From the NCBI GenBank assembly GCA_947493255.1, contig CANLQK010000001.1:434001-498000 (forward strand): DNA of 64,000 bases. Reading direction: 5' to 3'. The notes under the pieces were generated by a model. It was not told the origin of the DNA and ran no database searches. It saw only the letters and a list, made by a program, of their open reading frames with translations. This document shows positions 47,274-53,927 of the stretch, piece after piece (within the stretch, counting starts at the first letter, position 1; every line of letters begins with the position of its first letter). The translations under genes were made by a program, and so were the position numbers. Source of the DNA: an uncultured Paracoccaceae bacterium. Lineage in GTDB: Bacteria; Pseudomonadota; Alphaproteobacteria; Rhodobacterales; Rhodobacteraceae.

Positions 47274-47780
47274 TTACTGATGGTCGAAACCGAGGTTGTC
47301 GGCAGTGTTGCAGAAAATGCGCTCAAGCTGCGGTGATACGCGGAAACGTTCGCAAGCAGGTTTGATGTTCATGGCAGGCTCTTCTCCGCGCTCCGAAGCT
47401 GCCTTCCAGTCAAAAAACATCTCCATCACATCGAATAAATCCATGCCATCAACGCCATCTTCGTAGTGTTCAGGGTGGTGGCTGTTGTTTGCGTAATGAT
47501 GCTCAAGCATGGGGCCGAGCATAGCTGTGCGAGCCTTGTATTCTTCTGACCCGTAGGGGGCCTGCCCGTGGCGCTTAATGACCATCTGCATGCGCGCCAA
47601 CGGCTCAAGCTCTACGTCCTCCATCTTGGACATATCATGATGGAAGCCTCGGACGTTCAGGCGGGCGGCTGCGTCATTCAGCAACTCGCGAACGCGATCA
47701 ATATGCTTGTTTGTAACTTTCAGGGCTTCGGCTTTGGCATCCGCCATGTCATGGAAATCAATCTCTTCTGGTGACATCAT
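47274..47780 (-). CDS. DUF5662-like HD-type phage protein
   Basis: A 168-residue protein. Start at 47780, 11 nt from AAGGA (another ATG follows at once). H-H-Y-A-N-N-S-H-H-P-E-H-Y-E-D-G, then M-D-L-F-D-V-M-E-M-F-F-D-W-K-A-A, matches the DUF5662 pattern of phage and bacterial proteins with histidine- and aspartate-rich (HD-like) cores. A nucleotide-metabolism or phosphohydrolase role is possible but not established. Confidence 0.75.
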   Translation of the reverse strand: MMSPEEIDFHDMADAKAEALKVTNKHIDRVRELLNDAAARLNVRGFHHDMSKMEDVELEPLARMQMVIKRHGQAPYGSEEYKARTAMLGPMLEHHYANNSHHPEHYEDGVDGMDLFDVMEMFFDWKAASERGEEPAMNIKPACERFRVSPQLERIFCNTADNLGFDHQ

Positions 47781-47796
47781 TTTCTTACGGGTCCTT

Positions 47797-48222
47797 TTAT
47801 GCTTCGTCATTTTCGTAGAGCGAGGCGCTATCAAAGTCTTCGATTTTGCCCTGCCACCTGACATCGTTCCCGCTCATGATTTTCATCATCAAACGTGCTG
47901 GCGGGTAACTCGCTTGGGGCATCTTGCCTTCGTGGTAAATGTGATAGTCATAGTCGGCCCAATCTGGTGCGCTGGCTATCATATAGATGCCACCAGTTCC
48001 GTCTTTAATCTCGGCAATAAATTGAGCAGCCGCGCAACCCATACCATTTGCCTGATTTTCAAGGTCAAAACGGATGCCGTTTACAATATTCTTACTGCCC
48101 AAAATAGCTTTGATCTGATCGCCAAGGCTTTCGGGATAACCGTCACTCTGCTTGTAAACGTGGCAAAGCACGGGTGTATCAATGTCGCCCTGATGGAAGT
48201 GTGTAATTCCTGCCGTTCCCAT
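47797..48222 (-). CDS. Phage protein with V-Y-K-Q-x-D-G-Y-P-E motif
   Basis: A 141-residue protein, AAGGACCAATCACT leader. The core V-L-C-H-V-Y-K-Q-S-D-G-Y-P-E-S-L-G and a following N-G-x-G-C-A-A-A-Q-F-I form a recurrent pattern in unnamed phage and bacterial proteins. The function of that group is unknown to me. No signal peptide. Confidence 0.6.
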   Translation of the reverse strand: MGTAGITHFHQGDIDTPVLCHVYKQSDGYPESLGDQIKAILGSKNIVNGIRFDLENQANGMGCAAAQFIAEIKDGTGGIYMIASAPDWADYDYHIYHEGKMPQASYPPARLMMKIMSGNDVRWQGKIEDFDSASLYENDEA

Positions 48223-48337
48223 AGTGATTGGTCCTTATTGTGTTGGGTCTGGGGCGGTCCATGGATGCTACTTTCCTTTCACATCCCGCTTCTCGTTTAA
48301 GCATACGCAGGGCAGCCGATGCTCCCAGACGGCCCTT

Positions 48338-48523
48338 TTATGATTTTGCGTGATCTGCGACGTTCACGGGGAACGTTTCGCCAATAGTCAACATGCAGTC
48401 AACGGCAGCGGACTTCGCATCTTCAAGCGTATCATATGCTGCGTTCATCAGGCTTTCATGAACGCGCCCCACAAAGATGAAGCGCCCCGATGGCGCTTTG
48501 ATGATGCTGGTGGCCTTAAACAT
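48338..48523 (-). CDS. Small protein, 61 aa
   Basis: AAGGACCAAAGCA leader before the ATG. M-F-K-A-T-S-I-I-K-A-P-S-G-R-F-I-F-V-G is a beta hairpin; the rest is helical (D-T-L-E-D-A-K-S-A-A-V-D-C-M). Second gene of leftward operon B. About 115 nt without a gene follow before the next start. Confidence 0.5.
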   Translation of the reverse strand: MFKATSIIKAPSGRFIFVGRVHESLMNAAYDTLEDAKSAAVDCMLTIGETFPVNVADHAKS

Positions 48524-48535
48524 TGCTTTGGTCCT

Positions 48536-48691
48536 TTAATTCGCGTTCACAAGTGGGTTGTCGTGTTGGCTTAAGAGGTCACTGACAAACGCTTGCATGT
48601 TGTCCTCTGGAATTGTCCAAGTCTCGACACGAGGGCCGTGTTGGTCGCCACCGTGTTTGCGCCATAGCTTTCTGATTTCGCCTAACGTCAT
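48536..48691 (-). CDS. First gene of leftward operon B, 51 aa
   Basis: AAGGACGGATGAT precedes the ATG (8-nt spacing). The N-terminus L-G-E-I-R-K-L-W-R-K-H-G-G-D-Q-H-G is helical and basic. Its promoter likely lies in the 145-bp divergent region to the right. Too short for family assignment. Confidence 0.5.
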   Translation of the reverse strand: MTLGEIRKLWRKHGGDQHGPRVETWTIPEDNMQAFVSDLLSQHDNPLVNAN

Positions 48692-48835
48692 ATCATCCGT
48701 CCTTGTTTTACTTCGTTACAACCTTATTACATGGCGTTGAGTTGATGACAAGTAGAAAATACAAAATAATGTAGAAAAGTGCAATCAGCCTGTATAATGT
48801 TGACACGTAGGTAATGTGCGTGTACCTGTCATTTT
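48692..48835. promoter_or_regulatory. Divergent control region B
   Basis: Rightward: TTGACA (48800-48805), 17 bp, TACCTG (48823-48828), then 7 nt and the ATG at 48836, the same layout as the prophage rightward promoter and again leaderless; the -10 is poor, and an AGGTA/TACCT inverted repeat surrounds it. A TATAAT at 48793-48798 is an alternative -10. Leftward: TTGTCA, 16 bp, TAATAA is a candidate for operon B. Confidence 0.5.
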
Positions 48836-49309
48836 ATGAGAGTTGCATACTTATATAACCGCCCCACAACAGAGGGCGAAGCCATGGGCTGCGAACGGAC
48901 ATTTGCGGACTATGAAGGAACAAACCGGGCCGAACTTATCAACGTGATTGAAGGGGGCGGTGCGCGTAGGGGTGACACGTTATGTCTTCGCGCTCAGGGT
49001 GACTTGGGGCAGGGCAAGGCAATCAAGCGCCACCTGAATAAGTTGGCAGAGATGGGCGTAACGGTTGAGATTATGGCTGTACCTGTTGAGAAAAAGGCGG
49101 CTGGCCGTCCCAAGCGGTTCAACCCTACGCCGGATCAAGTCGAGCTACTTTGTGCGCTTTGGTATTCACCAGCGGAGCAATCGCACGTTCTAAAGCGGGC
49201 ATCTGATTTGCTGGGGTATGAGGTTAAGCGTGACAAGCTCAACTACATCTGCGGGCCGCGTGACGGTTCTCGCAAGCCCAAGGCGAAAAAGGAGCCAAAC
49301 GATGGATGA
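48836..49309 (+). CDS. Serine-recombinase-fold regulator lacking the catalytic site
   Basis: A 157-residue protein. Residues 1-85 follow the resolvase N-terminal domain pattern (M-R-V-A-Y-L, G-C-E-R-T-F-A-D-Y, R-R-G-D-T-L-C-L, L-A-E-M-G-V), but the position of the nucleophilic serine reads Y-N-R-P-T-T and the D-R-L-G-R loop reads G-D-L-G-Q. Residues 95-150 contain a recombinase-like HTH (R-F-N-P-T-P-D-Q-V-E). Probably a DNA-binding regulator rather than an enzyme. First gene of the rightward operon. Confidence 0.6.
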   Translation: MRVAYLYNRPTTEGEAMGCERTFADYEGTNRAELINVIEGGGARRGDTLCLRAQGDLGQGKAIKRHLNKLAEMGVTVEIMAVPVEKKAAGRPKRFNPTPDQVELLCALWYSPAEQSHVLKRASDLLGYEVKRDKLNYICGPRDGSRKPKAKKEPNDG

Positions 49310-49466
49310 ACTTTTGAGGGATTTGCGCGCATTGGCGGAACACCACGAGGCCCACAGCGACGAGGTTGGCGACGTGGAATTTCACCGCGCGCTCACGTGC
49401 AAGACGGCGGCTTCGATGCTCGAGTACGCGCTCAAGCGCCCCACACAAAAGGAGGCGAACGAATGA
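49302..49466 (+). CDS. Small helical protein, 54 aa
   Basis: Starts at ATG 49302 with an 8-nt overlap; an upstream in-frame start is not needed. Acidic and helical (D-E-L-L-R-D-L-R-A-L-A-E-H-H-E-A-H). ATGA coupling to the next gene. No family recognised. Confidence 0.5.
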   Translation: MDELLRDLRALAEHHEAHSDEVGDVEFHRALTCKTAASMLEYALKRPTQKEANE

Positions 49467-49588
49467 GTGACGTGGCATTTGCAAGGGCGGTTGATAGAGC
49501 CGTAGGTTCAATCGCGTTTATGGTTCGTGTTGGCATTGGCACGATTGTCGCCGTTGCCGTGGCGCGGGCCATGGGCGTGGATATATGA
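49463..49588 (+). CDS. Tiny membrane protein, 41 aa
   Basis: Coupled by ATGA. GGAGG lies 9 nt upstream within the previous gene. Residues 16-36 form one hydrophobic helix (I-A-F-M-V-R-V-G-I-G-T-I-V-A-V-A-V-A) after a short charged start. Function unknown. Confidence 0.45.
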   Translation: MSDVAFARAVDRAVGSIAFMVRVGIGTIVAVAVARAMGVDI

Positions 49589-49600
49589 AGGAGAGTTCAA

Positions 49601-49777
49601 ATGTTGACGATTGATATTCACCCGCAGCCAGAAGACCCGAATGGTCACAAGTGGCGCTGCACCGTAAATGAAGGGCCAGGGCATCACGGAACGGGACGCA
49701 GTAAAGCGGAAGCCACCCATAACGCAGCTTTGGCGTGGTTGATTTGGACCAACGATAAGGAACTAGAGCGTGAGTGA
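49601..49777 (+). CDS. Small dsRBD-like protein, 58 aa
   Basis: GGAG lies 7 nt before the ATG. The C-terminal two-thirds, W-R-C-T-V-N-E-G-P-G-H-H-G-T-G-R-S-K-A-E-A-T-H-N-A-A (in parts), mimics the second half of a dsRNA-binding domain, where G-x-G-x-S-K-K-x-A-x-x-x-A-A is typical. At 58 residues it is just under a full domain. RNA binding is a hypothesis. Confidence 0.5.
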   Translation: MLTIDIHPQPEDPNGHKWRCTVNEGPGHHGTGRSKAEATHNAALAWLIWTNDKELERE

Positions 49778-49943
49778 TACATGGTGTACGAATTGCGAAC
49801 TTCCTGACCCTGAGAGAAACCCATATTGCTTCTGCGATCCAAAGTTTTCCGTTCCAACTTCGCAAATTAGAACCGTTGGTCGCTTGCTTATGTCGGCGCG
49901 AAGGGCGGCTGAAAATGCTACACAAAAGGAGCCGAAAGGATGA
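49770..49943 (+). CDS. Small zinc-ribbon-like protein, 57 aa
   Basis: GTG start at 49770 (8-nt overlap). W-C-T-N-C followed by Y-C-F-C gives four cysteines in C-x-x-C / C-x-C spacing, a likely zinc site. The C-terminal half is basic and helical (R-T-V-G-R-L-L-M-S-A-R-R-A-A). Could bind nucleic acid or protein. Confidence 0.5.
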   Translation: MSDTWCTNCELPDPERNPYCFCDPKFSVPTSQIRTVGRLLMSARRAAENATQKEPKG

Positions 49944-50110
49944 TGCGAGTGCTTAGGAGATCAGCCGAAGTGAAAAGCCTTATCGCACTATCTCAGGTTC
50001 GTGTCTGTGATGTTGTTGCCGGAGCTGAGGTGATCAACAGGGCGCTGCCAACGGTTGAAGAGGTGGCTAGGGCTTTGGAGCGCTTAGACTTTAAAGGGGA
50101 GGTCAAGTGA
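49940..50110 (+). CDS. Small hypothetical protein, 56 aa
   Basis: ATG at 49940 overlaps the preceding stop (ATGATG, 4 nt); an ATG at 49943 is the alternative. Two helices (V-K-S-L-I-A-L-S-Q-V-R, E-E-V-A-R-A-L-E-R-L). Function unknown. Stop overlaps the next start as TGATG. Confidence 0.45.
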   Translation: MMRVLRRSAEVKSLIALSQVRVCDVVAGAEVINRALPTVEEVARALERLDFKGEVK

Positions 50111-50256
50111 TGCGCTTTCTTCGTTGGCTATTTCGCGAAAAACCTAATTGGGTTTATGAGGGCTGGTTTCACGGTTTCGCCCATGAGCGCACTGACTTAA
50201 GGTCGGGCCGCCGACAGTATAGGGCGACACCTGGACACCAATGGCATGATGAATGA
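50110..50256 (+). CDS. Small aromatic basic protein, 48 aa
   Basis: Begins M-R-F-L-R-W-L-F-R-E-K, with W-V-Y-E-G-W-F-H-G-F and a C-terminal R-Q-Y-R-A-T-P-G. Tryptophan- and arginine-rich, suggesting membrane or nucleic-acid contact. TGATG and ATGA coupling on either side. Confidence 0.45.
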   Translation: MRFLRWLFREKPNWVYEGWFHGFAHERTDLRSGRRQYRATPGHQWHDE

Positions 50257-50393
50257 GTGCGGTCGAAACTGTTACACGTAACCAATTGAACCAATATGAA
50301 ACCCCGCGAACGCGAACGAAACGCGGGGTATTTGGTGAACGGGGCGTGAACGTGTGTGCCATGCCTGCCCTCCGAAAGCAGCGGCCAGACTGA
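50253..50393 (+). CDS. Small basic protein, last of the rightward operon
   Basis: A 46-residue protein, coupled by ATGA. Residues T-P-R-T-R-T-K-R-G-V-F-G-E are strongly basic. It is the last gene that clearly belongs to the accessory block; host genes begin about 290 bp later. No terminator with a T-run follows. Confidence 0.45.
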   Translation: MSAVETVTRNQLNQYETPRTRTKRGVFGERGVNVCAMPALRKQRPD

Positions 50394-50680
50394 TTAGAAG
50401 TTGGAACCCAAACACGTAACCCTTTGATTTATTTTATAGCGTAAAGTTCCAACTTTTACGCATAACCATATGAATTTAAACAATCCATGTAGTTCCTGTC
50501 TGTCCGCCACTTCCCTATTTAAACGTGTGATCTGAATGACATTGAATAATTGCCATGATGCTCGGCATATCCATTTCGACGTCGATGTTTTGGGCAATCT
50601 TATTGTAAAACTTCAGGAAACTCCGCGACACGTTATGCGTCGCGGTTACCAGTTTCATAAAGCCCGTGGCTACTATTAGG
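50394..50680. other. Junction region between accessory block and host genes
   Basis: AAGTTGGAAC (50398-50407) is matched inverted by GTTCCAACTT (50446-50455), which itself is part of a near-palindrome. A 47-codon rightward frame (50536-50679) and an overlapping leftward frame lack ribosome sites. The right attachment site may lie here, but no integrase-target tRNA or duplicated core is visible. Confidence 0.35.
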
Positions 50681-50869
50681 TCAGCAGTCTTTGCAGGTTT
50701 TGAAACCGAAAATGCGATAGATCGGACAGAAGTTTACGAAAGCTGTCCCCACAAGAACAGCACCCAGATAGCCCCAGAGGCCGATAGTGCCTATGATTGC
50801 CAAGAGGACGAGTAGGGCACCCAGAACGAAACGCCCCGTGCGGTCCCAATTTGCAAGATTACGTGTCAT
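50681..50869 (-). CDS. DUF2892 membrane protein
   Basis: A 62-residue protein starting at ATG 50869 (GGAG 7 nt upstream). M-T-R-N-L-A-N-W-D-R and two helices with G-T-I-G-L-W-G-Y-L-G-A-V, then N-F-C-P-I-Y and C-K-D-C, match the DUF2892/YgaP membrane domain, often linked to rhodanese and sulfur metabolism. A Crp/Fnr-type site lies upstream. Host gene. Confidence 0.85.
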   Translation of the reverse strand: MTRNLANWDRTGRFVLGALLVLLAIIGTIGLWGYLGAVLVGTAFVNFCPIYRIFGFKTCKDC

Positions 50870-50922
50870 GAAAGTTCTCCAAGAAAAGGTAACCTGTTCT
50901 AGGATGCATAACACACGTTGTA

Positions 50923-50937
50923 AGTGACTGTGTCACA
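50923..50937. promoter_or_regulatory. Crp/Fnr-type operator before the DUF2892 gene
   Basis: GTGAC-TGT-GTCAC within AGTGACTGTGTCACA, nearly identical in form to the perfect site at 51664-51680. It lies upstream of the DUF2892 start, next to the end of the regulator gene, so the neighbouring Crp/Fnr protein probably acts here. Confidence 0.55.
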
Positions 50938-50938
50938 C

Positions 50939-51550
50939 CTAGGCATTTGTCCCGTGCACACGCAACGCGTCGCGGTTAACAACTGTGATCTGCCCGCGTC
51001 CGACATTGACCCAACCATGATCCTCAAAGGTTTTTAACGCGCGAGAGATAACCTCGCGGGCGGTACCAAGTTCTTGTGCGACTTCGGCTTGTTTCATGTT
51101 GATCACGCAGGTTGGGCGTGCGGCGATCCAACGTGCAAGACGCAAATCTGTACGGTGTTCTAGAAGCTCATCGGTTACATCGGTTAGTTCACCGACGCGT
51201 GCGGAAAACCCCTTAAACACTAGTTCTTGAAACGCTGAGTCATTTCGTAAAAGGCGGCGGAAAGTATCCGGCGCGATGGCAATCGCCTCGACTTCGCCCT
51301 CACTATAACCGAAACCGGAATAGGGTCGGTCTGAAAGCAAACACGTGGTGGTCAAAACGCAACTGTCTCCAGCTTCCACTCGGTACAAAACAACCGTCCG
51401 ACCTGCCGCGTTTGTCTGTTCAACACGAACAACCCCCTTTGTAACAATCAAGAACGCACGGCTTTTGTCGCCGGGCGCAAATATGAGAGTCCCATTGGCT
51501 ACGCTGAGCAGGACGCCCTCGGCTTGGTAGTTTGTCAGATTGCGGTCCAT
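50939..51550 (-). CDS. Crp/Fnr-family transcription regulator
   Basis: A 203-residue protein. Cyclic-nucleotide-binding-like beta roll (residues 15-110, with L-I-F-A-P-G-D and V-L-Y-R-V-E-A-G-D), dimerisation helix, and a C-terminal HTH (Q-A-E-V-A-Q-E-L-G-T-A-R-E-V-I-S-R-A-L-K). An N-terminal iron-sulfur cysteine set is absent; one central cysteine pair region (S-C-V-L-T-T-T-C) may sense redox. Divergent from ccdA and its thioredoxin, likely its targets. Confidence 0.85.
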   Translation of the reverse strand: MDRNLTNYQAEGVLLSVANGTLIFAPGDKSRAFLIVTKGVVRVEQTNAAGRTVVLYRVEAGDSCVLTTTCLLSDRPYSGFGYSEGEVEAIAIAPDTFRRLLRNDSAFQELVFKGFSARVGELTDVTDELLEHRTDLRLARWIAARPTCVINMKQAEVAQELGTAREVISRALKTFEDHGWVNVGRGQITVVNRDALRVHGTNA

Positions 51551-51663
51551 GGGTACTCAACGAATTAAGGGGCGTCTCGGGTGCATTATTCATGTAGGTG
51601 TACCGTACCTTCTTACCCTTAAAGGATCACGCCTTCGCGAGGTGTTCTGGTTCACATTGCAAT

Positions 51664-51680
51664 ATGTGACATAGTCACAT
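51664..51680. promoter_or_regulatory. Crp/Fnr-type operator before the ccdA-like gene
   Basis: ATGTGAC-ATA-GTCACAT, a perfect 17-bp palindrome in the divergent region between the regulator and the ccdA-like gene. The half-site spacing is one base shorter than the classic CRP box, matching the second site at 50923-50937. Confidence 0.65.
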
Positions 51681-51732
51681 CAATTCGTTCGAAGCTTTGC
51701 CAAGCAAAGTGATCTTAATCTGCGGGGACATC

Positions 51733-52446
51733 ATGGAATTGCTATTGGCATACGGAGCTGGCCTTTTGACGCTGATTAATCCGTGCGTTTTGCCGGTGTT
51801 ACCCATCGTGTTGGTAAGTGCGCTGAATGCAAGCAAAGCGGGGCCATTGGCACTGGCTGCTGGGATGAGCGTGTCCTTCGTCGTTTTAGGTGTGCTGGTT
51901 ACGGCTTTTGGTAGCTCTATCGGACTAACCCAAGACAGTCTTGCGCAAATAGGTGCAGGTTTGATGATGCTATTTGGTGTCGTGTTGATCGTGCCAGCTT
52001 TTGCCGCCCAGTTTGAACGCGCCACAGCAGGTGTCGCTGGCAGTGCAGATGCACGGATGAACAGGCTTCAAGCAGGGTCGCTGCGAGGGCAATTTATTGG
52101 GGGGCTTTTGCTTGGGGCGGTTTGGTCGCCTTGTATTGGTCCGACCCTAGGTGGTGCAATCGCCTTAGCGTCACAGGGGCAAAACCTTGGGTATGTAACA
52201 CTGATCATGACCGGGTTTGCCTTTGGTGTTTCTACCCTTATCATTGTTTTGGGCTTTGGCGCGCGCGAAACGATCCGGACGCGCGCACAGTCATTGCGTG
52301 GACTGGCGGAACGGTCAAAACCGATCATCGGTATGACGTTCCTTCTGGTTGGGGCCATGCTGTTTTTCAAATTTCATCACGTGCTGGAAGGGTGGCTTTT
52401 GTCAGTCATGCCGTACTGGCTACAAGATCTATCGGTTGCAATTTAA
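51733..52446 (+). CDS. CcdA/DsbD-like membrane thiol transporter
   Basis: A 237-residue membrane protein, started at ATG 51733. Six hydrophobic helices; redox cysteines in N-P-C-V-L-P-V-L-P (helix 1) and W-S-P-C-I-G-P (helix 4) match CcdA. It moves reducing power from the cytosol to periplasmic thioredoxin-like proteins. The thioredoxin gene follows 18 nt later. Likely regulated by the adjacent Crp/Fnr protein. Confidence 0.88.
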   Translation: MELLLAYGAGLLTLINPCVLPVLPIVLVSALNASKAGPLALAAGMSVSFVVLGVLVTAFGSSIGLTQDSLAQIGAGLMMLFGVVLIVPAFAAQFERATAGVAGSADARMNRLQAGSLRGQFIGGLLLGAVWSPCIGPTLGGAIALASQGQNLGYVTLIMTGFAFGVSTLIIVLGFGARETIRTRAQSLRGLAERSKPIIGMTFLLVGAMLFFKFHHVLEGWLLSVMPYWLQDLSVAI

Positions 52447-52464
52447 TCTAGAGGACGACTTAAC

Positions 52465-52863
52465 ATGAAAAAACGTACATTTCTGTCATTGGCGGCATCG
52501 GCTTGCTTACTTCCTACATTTGCGTTTGCGGAAGGGTTTATCGACTACACGCCAGGTCTGATCCAGTCAGAGCTGGACGCCGGAAACACGGTGTTTGTCG
52601 ATTATTCAGCAGTTTGGTGCAGCACCTGCGCACGACAGGAACGGGTTATCAGCGCGTTAACAGATGCAAATTCGGCCTATGAAGAAGCAATGACATTCAT
52701 CAAGGTTGATTGGGACACGTATGGGCGTGACGAAGTTGTGACATCGCGCGGTATCCCGCGTCGATCTACGTTGATCGTGTTACGCGGAGACGACGAACTG
52801 GGCCGCATTGTTGCGGGTACACGTGAAGACGATATTCGGGCGCTAATGGATCTTGGGCTTTAG
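52465..52863 (+). CDS. Periplasmic thioredoxin-like protein
   Basis: A 132-residue protein. Signal peptide to A-F-A (residue 22), then a thioredoxin fold with active site W-C-S-T-C and I-P-R-R-S-T-L-I-V-L in place of the cis-proline loop. Probably receives electrons from the CcdA-like transporter and reduces periplasmic disulfides. Operon with that gene. Confidence 0.88.
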   Translation: MKKRTFLSLAASACLLPTFAFAEGFIDYTPGLIQSELDAGNTVFVDYSAVWCSTCARQERVISALTDANSAYEEAMTFIKVDWDTYGRDEVVTSRGIPRRSTLIVLRGDDELGRIVAGTREDDIRALMDLGL

Positions 52864-52893
52864 TTGCATTTGGTGCACTGATGGGTGTGCGGT

Positions 52894-53586
52894 TCAGTGA
52901 CTGGAACGCCTGTGATCCGCAACAGCGTACACGACACCCCCCAGTAGCAGCGCGGCCATTGCGTACCATGTTAAGGCATAGCTGAGGTGAGTGTTTCGCA
53001 GGGTAAGTTTTGTGAGGCCTGCGCGTGGGAAAGAGACATCGCTATCAGCGCGCGCGGCGTCGATGTAGTAATGGGTGTTTGTATTTATGCCCATGTGGGC
53101 AGACATCGCTTCTAGGTCAGGCGAAAACCAACGCCCTGTTGATGGGTCGTTCTTTTCGAGCCATGTACCGTTTGCGATGGGGAGGCGCGCGAGGCCAGTG
53201 AGTATATGTGGGCCTTCGGGCAAAACCCAGTTACTCACGTTAAGCTCCGTTGGAACAAAGCCGAGATTGACCCACACCGTTTGAGTATCCGCTGTCAGTG
53301 GTGCCATAATCCAAAAGCCAGCTCCAATTTCAGTTACGGCTTTGATGCGTAGGCTTTGGCTATGGTCAAAACGCCCCGTGATCGTGACGTTAAGGTAGGC
53401 GGGCGCAGCGCCGGTTGGGGCAGGCACAGGCGCAGCAAAGGCCCGTGCCTCAATCTGTGCGATAAGGTCCTGCTTCCAGGCCAAACGTTTAACCTGCCAT
53501 GTGCCAAGCCCGACCAACACCGTAAGAACCAGTGCTGCTAGCCCAAGCAAGGTTATGTTGACCCAAGGAGCGCGCGTCTGTGTCAC
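52894..53586 (-). CDS. SURF1 family protein
   Basis: A 230-residue protein; GTG start at 53586 overlaps the cyoD stop by 4 nt. Two membrane helices (residues about 8-30 and 205-222) flank a periplasmic domain with L-G-T-W-Q-V-K-R (first loop), V-W-V-N-L-G-F-V and N-T-H-Y-Y-I-D typical of SURF1, which assists heme-copper oxidase assembly. Last gene of the cyo operon. Confidence 0.85.
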   Translation of the reverse strand: MTQTRAPWVNITLLGLAALVLTVLVGLGTWQVKRLAWKQDLIAQIEARAFAAPVPAPTGAAPAYLNVTITGRFDHSQSLRIKAVTEIGAGFWIMAPLTADTQTVWVNLGFVPTELNVSNWVLPEGPHILTGLARLPIANGTWLEKNDPSTGRWFSPDLEAMSAHMGINTNTHYYIDAARADSDVSFPRAGLTKLTLRNTHLSYALTWYAMAALLLGGVVYAVADHRRSSH

Positions 53587-53927
53587 AGGTTGCGCACGCG
53601 TTCGATTTGCTCGTGGGCGGGCATCATGTTGGTATTCAAATGGAACATGACCCAGATCGATCCAGCAAGGATGATTGCCAGTAAAACTCCCGCGAAAAGC
53701 AGTGACATGACCTGCCACCCATCTTCGGCCTTTACGGTAACGTGCAAGAAATAGTGGATGTGGACCATGATCTGAATGGCACCTAATCCAAAGATGATTG
53801 CGATGGCCCAGCCCACGTCGATGTCGACATCGGCCATGACAACATAAAATGGCACCGCTGTCAGCAAGACGGATAAGATGAAACCAGTGGCGTATGATTT
53901 GTAAGACCCATGGCTTTGCGCGCTCAT
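53583..53927 (-). CDS. cyoD: Cytochrome bo3 quinol oxidase subunit IV
   Basis: A 114-residue protein with three hydrophobic helices (residues about 10-35, 38-60, 70-95) and the conserved V-H-I-H-Y-F-L-H. Small integral membrane subunit needed for oxidase assembly. Four-nt overlaps with cyoC and the SURF1 gene show one transcript. Confidence 0.9.
   Translation of the reverse strand: MSAQSHGSYKSYATGFILSVLLTAVPFYVVMADVDIDVGWAIAIIFGLGAIQIMVHIHYFLHVTVKAEDGWQVMSLLFAGVLLAIILAGSIWVMFHLNTNMMPAHEQIERVRNL

Noticed and set aside
50536-50679. A 47-codon plus frame (and an overlapping minus frame) just before the host genes
   Set aside because: No ribosome site, no family; treated as part of the junction region.
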